Of a stretch of 64,000 nucleotides of DNA, positions 43,845 to 50,994 are shown piece after piece. Position 1 is the first letter of the stretch. Each line of letters begins with the position of its first letter. Source of the DNA: Caulobacter mirabilis (lineage in GTDB: Bacteria > Pseudomonadota > Alphaproteobacteria > Caulobacterales > Caulobacteraceae). The position numbers and the translations under genes were made by a program. Where the stretch lies: contig NZ_CP024201.1 of the NCBI RefSeq assembly GCF_002749615.1, forward strand, positions 3,949,001 to 4,013,000. Direction: 5' to 3'. The notes beneath the pieces were generated by a model. That model was not told the origin of the DNA. It saw nothing but the letters and a program-made list of their open reading frames with translations, and did not search any database.

Positions 43845-46709
43845 TCAGGCGGCGTGCGTCTTGTCCCAGGCCTCGACGGCGTCCTCGCACCGAAGGCACA
43901 GGCGCGTGTCGGCCTTCACCTCGGGCAGGATGCGCCAGCAGCGATCGCACTTGTCGCCCTGGGCCAGGAACGGACGAACGGAAAGCGCGGCGCCCTCGAT
44001 CAGTTCCGCGGCGCTGGTGCGGAAGATCTCGGCCGCCGACTGGTCGTCGAACAGGGCCTTCTGCGCGGCCGTCAGCTCGACGGTCGGCGCGGCCTCCAGC
44101 GACGAGCCGATGCGCTTCTCGCGGCGCTCGACCTCCAGCGAGGCGGTGACGGCCGAGATGACCTCGTCCATCGCCGTCCAGCGCGCCTGCTCGGCCTCGT
44201 TGCGCCACGCCGCCGGCGTCTCCGGGAAGATACGGAAGGCGTTCGAGCCGGCTTCGGGGAAGCGGGTCGTCCAGGCCTCCTCCATGGTGAAGGTCATCAG
44301 CGGGCTGAGCCAGATGGTCAGGCGCTCGAAGATGGCGTCCAGCACGGTGCGGTAGGCGCGGCGCTTCAGGGCGTCCGGACGGTCGCAATAGAGGCTGTCC
44401 TTGCGGATGTCGAAGAAGAACACCGACAGGTCCGACTGGCAGAAGTCCAGCAGCGGCCGCACGACTTCGTTGAAGCTGTAGCGCTCATAGGCGTCGCGGA
44501 CCTGGCCGTCGAGCGTCCACAGGCGGTGCAGGATGTACTGCTCCAGCGCCGGCATCTCGGGAAGCGGCACGCGCTCGGCGTCCGTGAAGCCGTCCAGCGC
44601 GCCCAGCAGGTAGCGCATGGTGTTGCGCAGCTTGCGGTAGCTGTCGGTGACGGTGGCCAGGATCGTCTTCCCGATCCGCTGGTCGTCCTGATAGTCGACC
44701 GTGGCGGCCCACAGACGCAGAATCTCCGCGCCGGACTCGGCGATCACGACATGCGGATCGACCGTGTTGCCCAGCGACTTGGACATCTTCTGTCCGTTCT
44801 CGTCGAGGGTGAAGCCGTGGGTGACCAGGGTCTTGTAGGGCGCGCGGCCCCGGGTGCCGCAGGACTCCAGCAGCGAGGACTGGAACCAGCCGCGGTGCTG
44901 GTCGGAGCCTTCCAGGTACAGGTCGGCCGGCCAGCCGCTGTCGTCGCGACCTTCCAGCGTGAAGGCGTGGGTCGAGCCCGAGTCGAACCAGACGTCGAGG
45001 ATGTCCTCGACCTTCTCGTACTGTTCAGGATCGTGATTGCCGAGGAAGTCCGTGGCCGGGCGGTTGAACCAGGCGTCGGCGCCCTCCTCGCGCATCAGCG
45101 AAACGATGCGGTCGTTGACGGCCTGATCGCGGAGCGGTTCGCCCGTAACCTTGTCGACGAACATGGCCAGCGGAGCGCCCCAGGCGCGCTGGCGGCTGAT
45201 CAGCCAGTCCGGACGGGTCTCGACCATGCCGCCGATGCGGTTGCGGCCCATCTCCGGATAAAAGGCGGTGTCGGCGATAGCCTGCAGCGCCCGCTGGCGC
45301 AGGGTGGTCTCGCCGCCCTCGATCGGCTGGTCCATGCGGATGAACCACTGCGGCGTGTTGCGGAAGATGACCGGGGCCTTCGAGCGCCAGCTGTGCGGGT
45401 AGCTGTGCTCCAGGCGGCCGCGGGCGAGCAGGTTGCCCGCCTCGATCAGCTTCTCCATGACCGCGCCGTTGGCCGGGCCGAACTTGCCGGACTTCTTGCC
45501 CTCGGTCTCCAGCACCTTCAGGCCGGCGAACAGCGGCACGTGCGGATAGTAGGCGCCGTCCGGGTCGACGGTCTCGGGGATCGCCGAATCGATGCCGGCG
45601 GCGTCGAGCTGGGCCTTGCTCTTGAGCCAGACCAGGTAGTCGTCGGCGCCATGGCCCGGCGCGGTGTGCACGAAGCCCGTGCCGGCGTCGTCGGTGACGT
45701 GGTCGCCGGCCAGCATCGGGACCTTGAAGCCGTAGCCGGCGTCCATTTTGGCCAGCGGGTGGCTCAGCGTCACACCGTCCAGGTCAGCCGTCGCGACGCG
45801 CTTCCACTTGGCGACCTTGGCGGCCTTCAGCACGTCCTCGGCCAGCTTGTCGGCCAGGATCAGCTTGTCGCCGGGCGCGGCCCAGGGCTGGAACTCCAGG
45901 TTCTCCTCCAGCGCCTCGACCTCGTAGACGCCGTAGTCGATGCGCGGGTTGTAGCTGACCGCCCGGTTGGCCGGGATGGTCCAGGGGGTGGTCGTCCAGA
46001 TCACGACGGAGGCGTCGCCGCCCTGCACCGGGAACTTCACCCACACCGTCGGCGAGACGTGGTCGGCGTACTCGACCTCGGCGTCGGCCAGGGCGGTGCG
46101 CTCGACCGGGGACCACATCACCGGCTTGGAGCCGCGGTAGAGCTGGCCGCTCATCACGAACTTCTGGAACTCGGCGACGATGGTCGCCTCGCTGGTGAAG
46201 TCCATGGTCGAGTAGCGGTGCTCCCAGTCGGCCAGGACGCCCAGCCGCTTGAAGCCCTTCATCTGCTCGCCGATCCAGTGGCCGGCGTAGGCGCGGCACT
46301 CGGCGCGGAATTCCGCCGTCGGGACGTCGTCCTTGCGGCGGCCCTTCTTGCGGTACTCCTCCTCGATCTTCCACTCGATCGGCAGGCCGTGGCAGTCCCA
46401 GCCGGGGATGAAGTCGACGTCGTAGCCGAGCGCGAAGCGGCTGCGGCAGGAGAAATCCTTGAGCAGCTTGTTCAGCGCGTGGCCGATATGGATCGCGCCG
46501 TTGGCGTAGGGCGGGCCGTCATGGAACACGAACAGCGGCGCGCCGGCCGCCTGCCGGGCCTTGCGCAGGGCGTGGTACAGGTCCTGGTCCGCCCAGCCGG
46601 CCAGGATCTCGGGCTCCTTCTTCGGCAGGCCCGCCCGCATCGGGAAGGGGGTCTCGGGAAGGAACACGGTGTCGCGGTAATCGCGCGGGGAAGCGGCGTC
46701 GTCGGCCAT
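43845..46709 (-). CDS. ileS: Isoleucyl-tRNA synthetase
   Basis: A 954-residue class I synthetase that charges tRNA-Ile. The HIGH motif appears in DGPPYANGAIHIGHALNK, the KMSKS motif in GQKMSKSLGN, and the editing domain includes the TTPWTIPANRAV segment. A C-terminal zinc site has CDRCWRILPEV and CLRCEDAV, ending in WDKTHAA. Length and domain order are normal for the bacterial enzyme. It heads the ileS-lspA unit, with 37 bases before lspA. No T-box leader is seen upstream, as expected outside Gram-positives. Confidence 0.98.
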   Translation of the reverse strand: MADDAASPRDYRDTVFLPETPFPMRAGLPKKEPEILAGWADQDLYHALRKARQAAGAPLFVFHDGPPYANGAIHIGHALNKLLKDFSCRSRFALGYDVDFIPGWDCHGLPIEWKIEEEYRKKGRRKDDVPTAEFRAECRAYAGHWIGEQMKGFKRLGVLADWEHRYSTMDFTSEATIVAEFQKFVMSGQLYRGSKPVMWSPVERTALADAEVEYADHVSPTVWVKFPVQGGDASVVIWTTTPWTIPANRAVSYNPRIDYGVYEVEALEENLEFQPWAAPGDKLILADKLAEDVLKAAKVAKWKRVATADLDGVTLSHPLAKMDAGYGFKVPMLAGDHVTDDAGTGFVHTAPGHGADDYLVWLKSKAQLDAAGIDSAIPETVDPDGAYYPHVPLFAGLKVLETEGKKSGKFGPANGAVMEKLIEAGNLLARGRLEHSYPHSWRSKAPVIFRNTPQWFIRMDQPIEGGETTLRQRALQAIADTAFYPEMGRNRIGGMVETRPDWLISRQRAWGAPLAMFVDKVTGEPLRDQAVNDRIVSLMREEGADAWFNRPATDFLGNHDPEQYEKVEDILDVWFDSGSTHAFTLEGRDDSGWPADLYLEGSDQHRGWFQSSLLESCGTRGRAPYKTLVTHGFTLDENGQKMSKSLGNTVDPHVVIAESGAEILRLWAATVDYQDDQRIGKTILATVTDSYRKLRNTMRYLLGALDGFTDAERVPLPEMPALEQYILHRLWTLDGQVRDAYERYSFNEVVRPLLDFCQSDLSVFFFDIRKDSLYCDRPDALKRRAYRTVLDAIFERLTIWLSPLMTFTMEEAWTTRFPEAGSNAFRIFPETPAAWRNEAEQARWTAMDEVISAVTASLEVERREKRIGSSLEAAPTVELTAAQKALFDDQSAAEIFRTSAAELIEGAALSVRPFLAQGDKCDRCWRILPEVKADTRLCLRCEDAVEAWDKTHAA

Positions 46710-46868
46710 GGGGACTTTCTCGGGATAGGTCGGAAGGGTGCGGGGTCACGTCCCGGCAATGCGCGGCCGTTCCCGGCGGCGTCACGCCGGGCGGATAATT
46801 CGCGAGCTCTTCCGAACCGAAGTCATCGGGCGGGGCTGTAGCAGAGCATCGTGCGTTTTGCACGTCTG

Positions 46869-46980
46869 GATCCTCCCCTCTGGGGGAGGTGGCTCGCCGC
46901 AGGCGAGACGGAGGGGGTTCCTTGTGGCCGCAGACCCCCTCAGTCAGCTTCGCTGACAGCTCCCCCAGAGGGGAGCATCC
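46869..46980. repeat. Facing pair of family C-related repeats
   Basis: Left unit (46869-46918): CCTCCCCTCTGGGGGAGG, then the hairpin CTCGCC/GGCGAG, then GGAGGGGGT. Right unit (46934-46980): ACCCCCTC, hairpin GTCAGC/GCTGAC, then CTCCCCCAGAGGGGAG. They are inverted copies with 15 bases between. They fill the gap between the ileS leader and ribF. Confidence 0.8.
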
Positions 46981-46981
46981 G

Positions 46982-47911
46982 TCAGCCGACGATCTTCCGC
47001 GCCGCCGCCTCGTCGCGGCGGATCTGGTCGACCATCTCGTCGATCGAGGCGAACTTCTCCTCCGGGCGCAGGAAGGCGACCAGTCCGGTCTCGATCACCT
47101 GGCCGTAGAGGTCCTCGTCGAAGTCGAACAGCCAGACTTCCAGCCGGGTCTCGACTTCACCCGTCGTCGGGTTGTTGCCGATGTTGGCCACGCCCGGCAC
47201 GACGCGGCCGTCGGGCAGGCGCGTGCGCGTCGCGTAGACGCCCAGCTTCGGCACCACATAGTCCGCCATGAACACGTTGGCGGTCGGGAAGCCCAGCTGG
47301 CGGCCCAGCTGCTGGCCGCGGCGGACCACGCCCTCGATCGCGAACGGCTGGCCCAGGATATGCGCCGCCTCGTCCGGACGACCGTCGCGCAGGGCCCGGC
47401 GCACGGCGGTCGAGCTGTACTTCTCGGCGCCCTCGCCCACCGCCTCGGCGACCGAGACGGAAAAGCCCAGCTGCTCGCCGTACTTGCGCATCAGCTCCGG
47501 GCTGCCGGTGCGGCCCTTGCCGAAGGAGATGTCGAAGCCGACGGCGACATGCTTCACGCCCAGCCCCTCGTGCAGCACATGCCGCGCGAAGCCCTCGTCG
47601 CTGAAGTTGGCCATCTCGAAGTCGAACGGCAGCACGTAGAAGACATCCACGCCCAGCGCGCCCAGCGCCCGGGCCTGCTGCTCGGCGGTCATCAGGCGGA
47701 ACGCCGGCTCGTCCGGATGGAACAGGCGACGCGGATGCGGATCGAAGCTGATCACGCCCACCGGGACGTCCAGCCGCCGCCCCGCCTCGACGGCGCCGGC
47801 GATCACCTGCTGGTGGCCGCGATGGACCCCGTCGAAGTTGCCCAGCGCCACGGCCGCGCCGCGGTCGCTCTCGGGCAGGGTCTTCCAGCCGTGGACGATG
47901 CGGACGGTCAT
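46982..47911 (-). CDS. ribF: Bifunctional riboflavin kinase / FAD synthetase
   Basis: A 309-residue enzyme that makes FMN and then FAD. The N-terminal adenylyltransferase domain has ALGNFDGVHRGHQ and FGFDISFGKGRTG-type segments with KYSSTAVRRALRDG. The C-terminal flavokinase domain has RRGQQLGRQLGFPTANV and NIGNNPTTGEVETRLEVWLFDFDEDLYG. Its ATG overlaps the stop of the MaoC gene by one base. ribF next to ileS-lspA is a common bacterial order. Confidence 0.96.
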   Translation of the reverse strand: MTVRIVHGWKTLPESDRGAAVALGNFDGVHRGHQQVIAGAVEAGRRLDVPVGVISFDPHPRRLFHPDEPAFRLMTAEQQARALGALGVDVFYVLPFDFEMANFSDEGFARHVLHEGLGVKHVAVGFDISFGKGRTGSPELMRKYGEQLGFSVSVAEAVGEGAEKYSSTAVRRALRDGRPDEAAHILGQPFAIEGVVRRGQQLGRQLGFPTANVFMADYVVPKLGVYATRTRLPDGRVVPGVANIGNNPTTGEVETRLEVWLFDFDEDLYGQVIETGLVAFLRPEEKFASIDEMVDQIRRDEAAARKIVG

Positions 47912-48333
47912 CAGGCGGCCTTGCGCGACGCCATGATCACGGCCTCGCCGTCGACCACGGTCTTGCCGCCGACGGTGCAGACGGTCGCCAGCGTGACGCG
48001 GGCCTTGGCCTCGTCGATGGCGGTGATGGTGACCGTCACCGTGACCTCGTCGCCCAGCTTCACCGGCCGCTTGAACACCAGGTTCTGCGACAGGTAGATC
48101 GCGCCCGGCCCCGGCAGCTTCCCAGCGATCAGGGCCGAGATGTAGGCCCCCGACAGCATCCCGTGGGCGATGCGGGTCTTGAACGGCGTGGTCGCCGCGA
48201 AGGCCTCGTCCAGGTGAACGGGATTGTGGTCGCCGCTGACGTCGGCGAAGGCGACGACATCCGCCTCCGCCACCGTGCGGGTCAGTTCGGCCGACTGGCC
48301 GACGGAGAGATCTTCGAGGAACAGGCCCGACAT
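47911..48333 (-). CDS. MaoC-family dehydratase (R-specific enoyl-CoA hydratase type)
   Basis: A 140-residue hot-dog fold protein. The hydratase motif DVSGDHNPVHLDEAFA gives the catalytic Asp/His, with RIAHGMLSGAYISAL following. This is the PhaJ-like layout: it would hydrate trans-2-enoyl-CoA to the (R)-3-hydroxyacyl-CoA. It is translationally coupled to ribF and 14 bases downstream of the HAD gene. No polyhydroxyalkanoate synthase is in the window. Confidence 0.9.
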   Translation of the reverse strand: MSGLFLEDLSVGQSAELTRTVAEADVVAFADVSGDHNPVHLDEAFAATTPFKTRIAHGMLSGAYISALIAGKLPGPGAIYLSQNLVFKRPVKLGDEVTVTVTITAIDEAKARVTLATVCTVGGKTVVDGEAVIMASRKAA

Positions 48334-48347
48334 TCTGCGCTCCTAAA

Positions 48348-49211
48348 TCACCATTCCAGATCGGCCATGGCGTAGGTCGTCTTCACGCCCTCCGCCGCCA
48401 GCAGGGCGTCGACGCCGGCCGCCGACAGCTTGCCGTCCGGCCCCATCGCCGCCTCTCCGTGAATGCCGCGGGCGATGAACAGGCAGTCGAGCCCGTGATC
48501 CTCGGCGCCCTGGACGTCGGTGTGGACGCCGTCGCCGATGCACAGCACCCGACGCTCGTCGACCGTGCGGCCGAGCAGGCGCGAGGCCTCCGACAGGCTG
48601 AGGTCGTAGATCGGGGCGTAGGGCTTGCCGGCCATCAGCACCTCGCCGCCCAGCTCCTTGTAGAGGTCGGCCAGGGCGCCGCCGCAGTAGATCAGCTTGT
48701 CGCCGCGCTGCACGACCCGGTCGGGGTTGGCGCAGATCATCGGCAGGCCGCGCGAGGCCGGGCCGACGAACCGCTCGCGGTAGTCCTCAGGGGTCTCGAC
48801 ATCGTCGTCGTAGGGGCCGGTCACGGTGACGAAGGCGGAAGTGTCGGCGTCGCCGAACTCCAGGCCCAGGCCCTCGTAGAGCGGCCAGTCGCGATCGGGG
48901 CCGATCCGCCAGGCGCGGCCGGTCGCCTTGCGCTGACTCAGCAGCGCGCGGGTGGCGTCGCCGGAGGTGACGAAGGCGCTCCAGGCCTCGCGCGGCACCT
49001 TCAGGGCGTCGAGCTGGGCGACCACGTCGCTGGCCGGACGCGGCGAGTTGGAGATCAGGATCACCGGCCCCTTCTCGGCCCGGAACCGGACCAGGGCCTC
49101 GCAGGCCTCCGGGAAGCTCTCCCGGCCGTTGTGGATCACGCCCCAGACGTCGCTGAGCAGAACATCGTAGCGGTCGGCGATTTCGGCGAGGCCGGCGGGC
49201 AAAGCGGTCAT
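48348..49211 (-). CDS. HAD hydrolase, TIGR01459 type (NagD-like)
   Basis: A 287-residue phosphatase of the HAD superfamily class IIA. The nucleophile motif reads LLSDVWGVIHNG (Asp-x-Trp-Gly), motif II is ILISNSPRPA, the cap-side Lys is in MAGKPYAPIYD, and motif IV is CIGDGVHTDVQGAE. The DVWGVIHNG form marks the alphaproteobacterial TIGR01459 group. I chose the ATG at 49211; an upstream start at 49247 would run into the repeat. Substrate unknown. It is in one unit with maoC and ribF. Confidence 0.9.
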   Translation of the reverse strand: MTALPAGLAEIADRYDVLLSDVWGVIHNGRESFPEACEALVRFRAEKGPVILISNSPRPASDVVAQLDALKVPREAWSAFVTSGDATRALLSQRKATGRAWRIGPDRDWPLYEGLGLEFGDADTSAFVTVTGPYDDDVETPEDYRERFVGPASRGLPMICANPDRVVQRGDKLIYCGGALADLYKELGGEVLMAGKPYAPIYDLSLSEASRLLGRTVDERRVLCIGDGVHTDVQGAEDHGLDCLFIARGIHGEAAMGPDGKLSAAGVDALLAAEGVKTTYAMADLEW

Positions 49212-49248
49212 GCCCGGTCGGCTAACCGGCGCGGGCGGCCGGGTCAAT

Positions 49249-49367
49249 GCGTCCTTCGAGACGCTCGCCTGAGGGCTCGCTCCTCAGGATGACGAATTCG
49301 GCAGGACGCACCCACCTCCGTCATGGTGAGGAGCGGACCCTCAGGTCCGCGTCTCGAACCACGCAGG
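49249..49367. repeat. Family D repeat, facing pair (left of ada operon)
   Basis: Copy 1 (49249-49300) contains GTCCTTCGAGACGCTCGC and CTCGCTCCTCAGGATGACG. Copy 2 (49321-49367) is the inverted related unit (TCATGGTGAGGAGCGGACCC then CGCGTCTCGAACCACGC). It lies between the HAD gene and the 2OG oxygenase gene. Confidence 0.8.
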
Positions 49368-49372
49368 GCCGT

Positions 49373-50068
49373 TCAGCTCGCGTCGTGGAAGATCACCCCC
49401 AGCACGCGGCGGCGGCCGCTGCGAACCTCCGACACCCCGTGTCGCAGCACGCGCCGGTGAACGCCGCGCACGCCGGCGTGGGGCCGCTCGCGCACGGCGA
49501 AGATCACGCCCTGGCCCTTGGTCAGCGGCACGACCTGGGGCGCGGACTGCTGGCGAGGACGCTGCTCGACCAGGACAAACTCGCCGCCCTCGAAATCCAC
49601 GCCCGGTTCGTCCAGCAGGAAGGCGGCCTGCAGAGGGAAGACATGCTCGCCGTACAGGTCCTGGTGCAGGCAGTTGTAGTCGCCGGGGCCGTACTTCAGC
49701 AGCAGGGGCGTGGGCCGCTGCTGGCCGGCGGCGTGGCAGCGCCCCAGCATCTCGTCCAGCGTGTCCGGGAAGATGCGGTCGCCGACCAGCCGCTGTGTCC
49801 AGCGGTTGGCGACCCAGGCCAGCGGCGGATACAGCGTCTCGCGCAGGGTCTGCACCGCATCCGGCAGCGGATAGCTGAAGTAGCGGTACTCGCCCTGGCC
49901 GAAGCCGTGGCGGGCCATCACCACCCGGCTGCGGAAGCCGGCCTCCTGTTCGTAGAGTTCCGCCAGCGCCGCGCAGTCGTCCGCATCGAGGACGGGCCCG
50001 GTCAAGGCCCATCCCCGCGCGTCGAGGTCCGAGGCGATACGCTTCCAGTCCAGCACGCCAAGGTTCAC
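49373..50068 (-). CDS. 2OG-Fe(II) oxygenase
   Basis: A 231-residue 2-oxoglutarate/iron dioxygenase with a prolyl-hydroxylase-like fold. The iron-binding HxD is in NCLHQDLYGEHVFPLQ, the distal His in RRVLRHGVSEV, and the 2OG-binding Arg in RSGRRRVLGVIF. It starts at a GTG within the stop of the Ada-like gene (GTGA overlap), so it is co-expressed with an alkylation-repair protein. That suggests a role in alkylation damage, but it is not AlkB-like in its substrate lid. Substrate unknown. Confidence 0.85.
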   Translation of the reverse strand: MNLGVLDWKRIASDLDARGWALTGPVLDADDCAALAELYEQEAGFRSRVVMARHGFGQGEYRYFSYPLPDAVQTLRETLYPPLAWVANRWTQRLVGDRIFPDTLDEMLGRCHAAGQQRPTPLLLKYGPGDYNCLHQDLYGEHVFPLQAAFLLDEPGVDFEGGEFVLVEQRPRQQSAPQVVPLTKGQGVIFAVRERPHAGVRGVHRRVLRHGVSEVRSGRRRVLGVIFHDAS

Positions 50069-50787
50069 GCCGCCGCTCCCTCGCGGACCAGCAGGGCGCG
50101 CTTGCGCTCGACGCCCCAGCGGTAGCCGGACAGGCCGCCGTCGGACCGCACCACGCGATGACAGGGCGTCAGCACCGCCAGCGGATTGGCGCCGCAGGCC
50201 TGGGCCACCGCCCGCACCGCTTCCGGCCGCCCGATGGCGCGGGCCACTTCGGCGTAGCTGGCCGTGCGGCCCGGCGGGATGGCGCGCAGGGCCTTCCAGA
50301 CGGCGCGTTGCAGCTCCGTGCCGCGATCGTCGAGCGGCAGCTCGGCGCCGGCGGTCGGGTCGGCGATCAGCGCCCGCACCTTGGCCGCCAGATCGCCGAG
50401 CCCGCCGGCGTCCTGAACCAGCCGGGCCTTCGGGAAGCGTGCGGACAGGTCGGCGCGCAGGGCCGCCGCGTCGTCGCCCAGGGTGATCGCCCGCAGGCCG
50501 GCGTCCGACGCCGCGACCAGGGCCGCCCCCAGGTCGGTGGCGACCGTCGTCCAGCGCAGCGTCTCCCGCGCCTCGTCCGGCCGGCAACGCTTGCAGGCGC
50601 GGAAGCCGTCGGCGCGGGCGGCCCGGGCGGTGTCGTAGAAACGGACGTTGCGCCGCAGCGGCCGGCCGCTGCAGCCGGGCCGGCAGTAGACGCCGGTGGT
50701 GGTCACGGCGAACAGGAACTCGCCGTCGGCGTCCTGGTCGCGGGTCACGACGGCCGTCCAGCGGGCGTCGTCGGTGTCGTAGGCCAT
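50065..50787 (-). CDS. Ada-type methyltransferase lacking the AraC domain
   Basis: A 240-residue DNA alkylation-repair protein. Residues 1-72 are an Ada zinc domain with Cys35, Cys39, Cys65 and Cys68 (GVYCRPGCSGR, ACKRCRP), which in Ada takes methyl groups from phosphotriesters. Residues about 78-240 are an O6-alkylguanine-DNA methyltransferase with active Cys209 in TPCHRVV. The AraC-type DNA-binding region that normally separates them in E. coli Ada is missing; ACKRCRPDEARETLRW runs directly into the methyltransferase N-domain. The ATG at 50787 has GGAG upstream. It can repair, but should not regulate as Ada does. Confidence 0.88.
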   Translation of the reverse strand: MAYDTDDARWTAVVTRDQDADGEFLFAVTTTGVYCRPGCSGRPLRRNVRFYDTARAARADGFRACKRCRPDEARETLRWTTVATDLGAALVAASDAGLRAITLGDDAAALRADLSARFPKARLVQDAGGLGDLAAKVRALIADPTAGAELPLDDRGTELQRAVWKALRAIPPGRTASYAEVARAIGRPEAVRAVAQACGANPLAVLTPCHRVVRSDGGLSGYRWGVERKRALLVREGAAA

Positions 50788-50878
50788 GGCATGGCTCCTT
50801 TCACGTGGTGGAGCCATGCTGCGCTCGCGCGAGCCTTGGATCATTCCGATGCTTGCGATCGAAACCGGAAAAACGATG

Positions 50879-50992
50879 CGTGGTTCGAGACGCCGGGCCG
50901 AAGCCCGGCTCCTCACCATGACGAATTCAGCGATGCTCTGAGCTCGTCATCCTGAGGAGCGAGCCTCGAGCGAGCGTCTCGAAGGACGCACG
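50879..50992. repeat. Family D repeat, facing pair (right of ada operon)
   Basis: Copy 1 (about 50879-50929) contains GGTTCGAGACGCCGGGCCG and CTCCTCACCATGACG. Copy 2 (50944-50990) is inverted: TCGTCATCCTGAGGAGCGAG then GCGTCTCGAAGGACGCA. With 49249-49367 it brackets the ada/2OG operon. Confidence 0.8.
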
Positions 50993-50994
50993 GC

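Noticed and set aside
43695..46841. 1048-codon plus-strand frame across lspA and ileS
   Set aside because: It is antisense to two unmistakable housekeeping genes and has only low-complexity composition.
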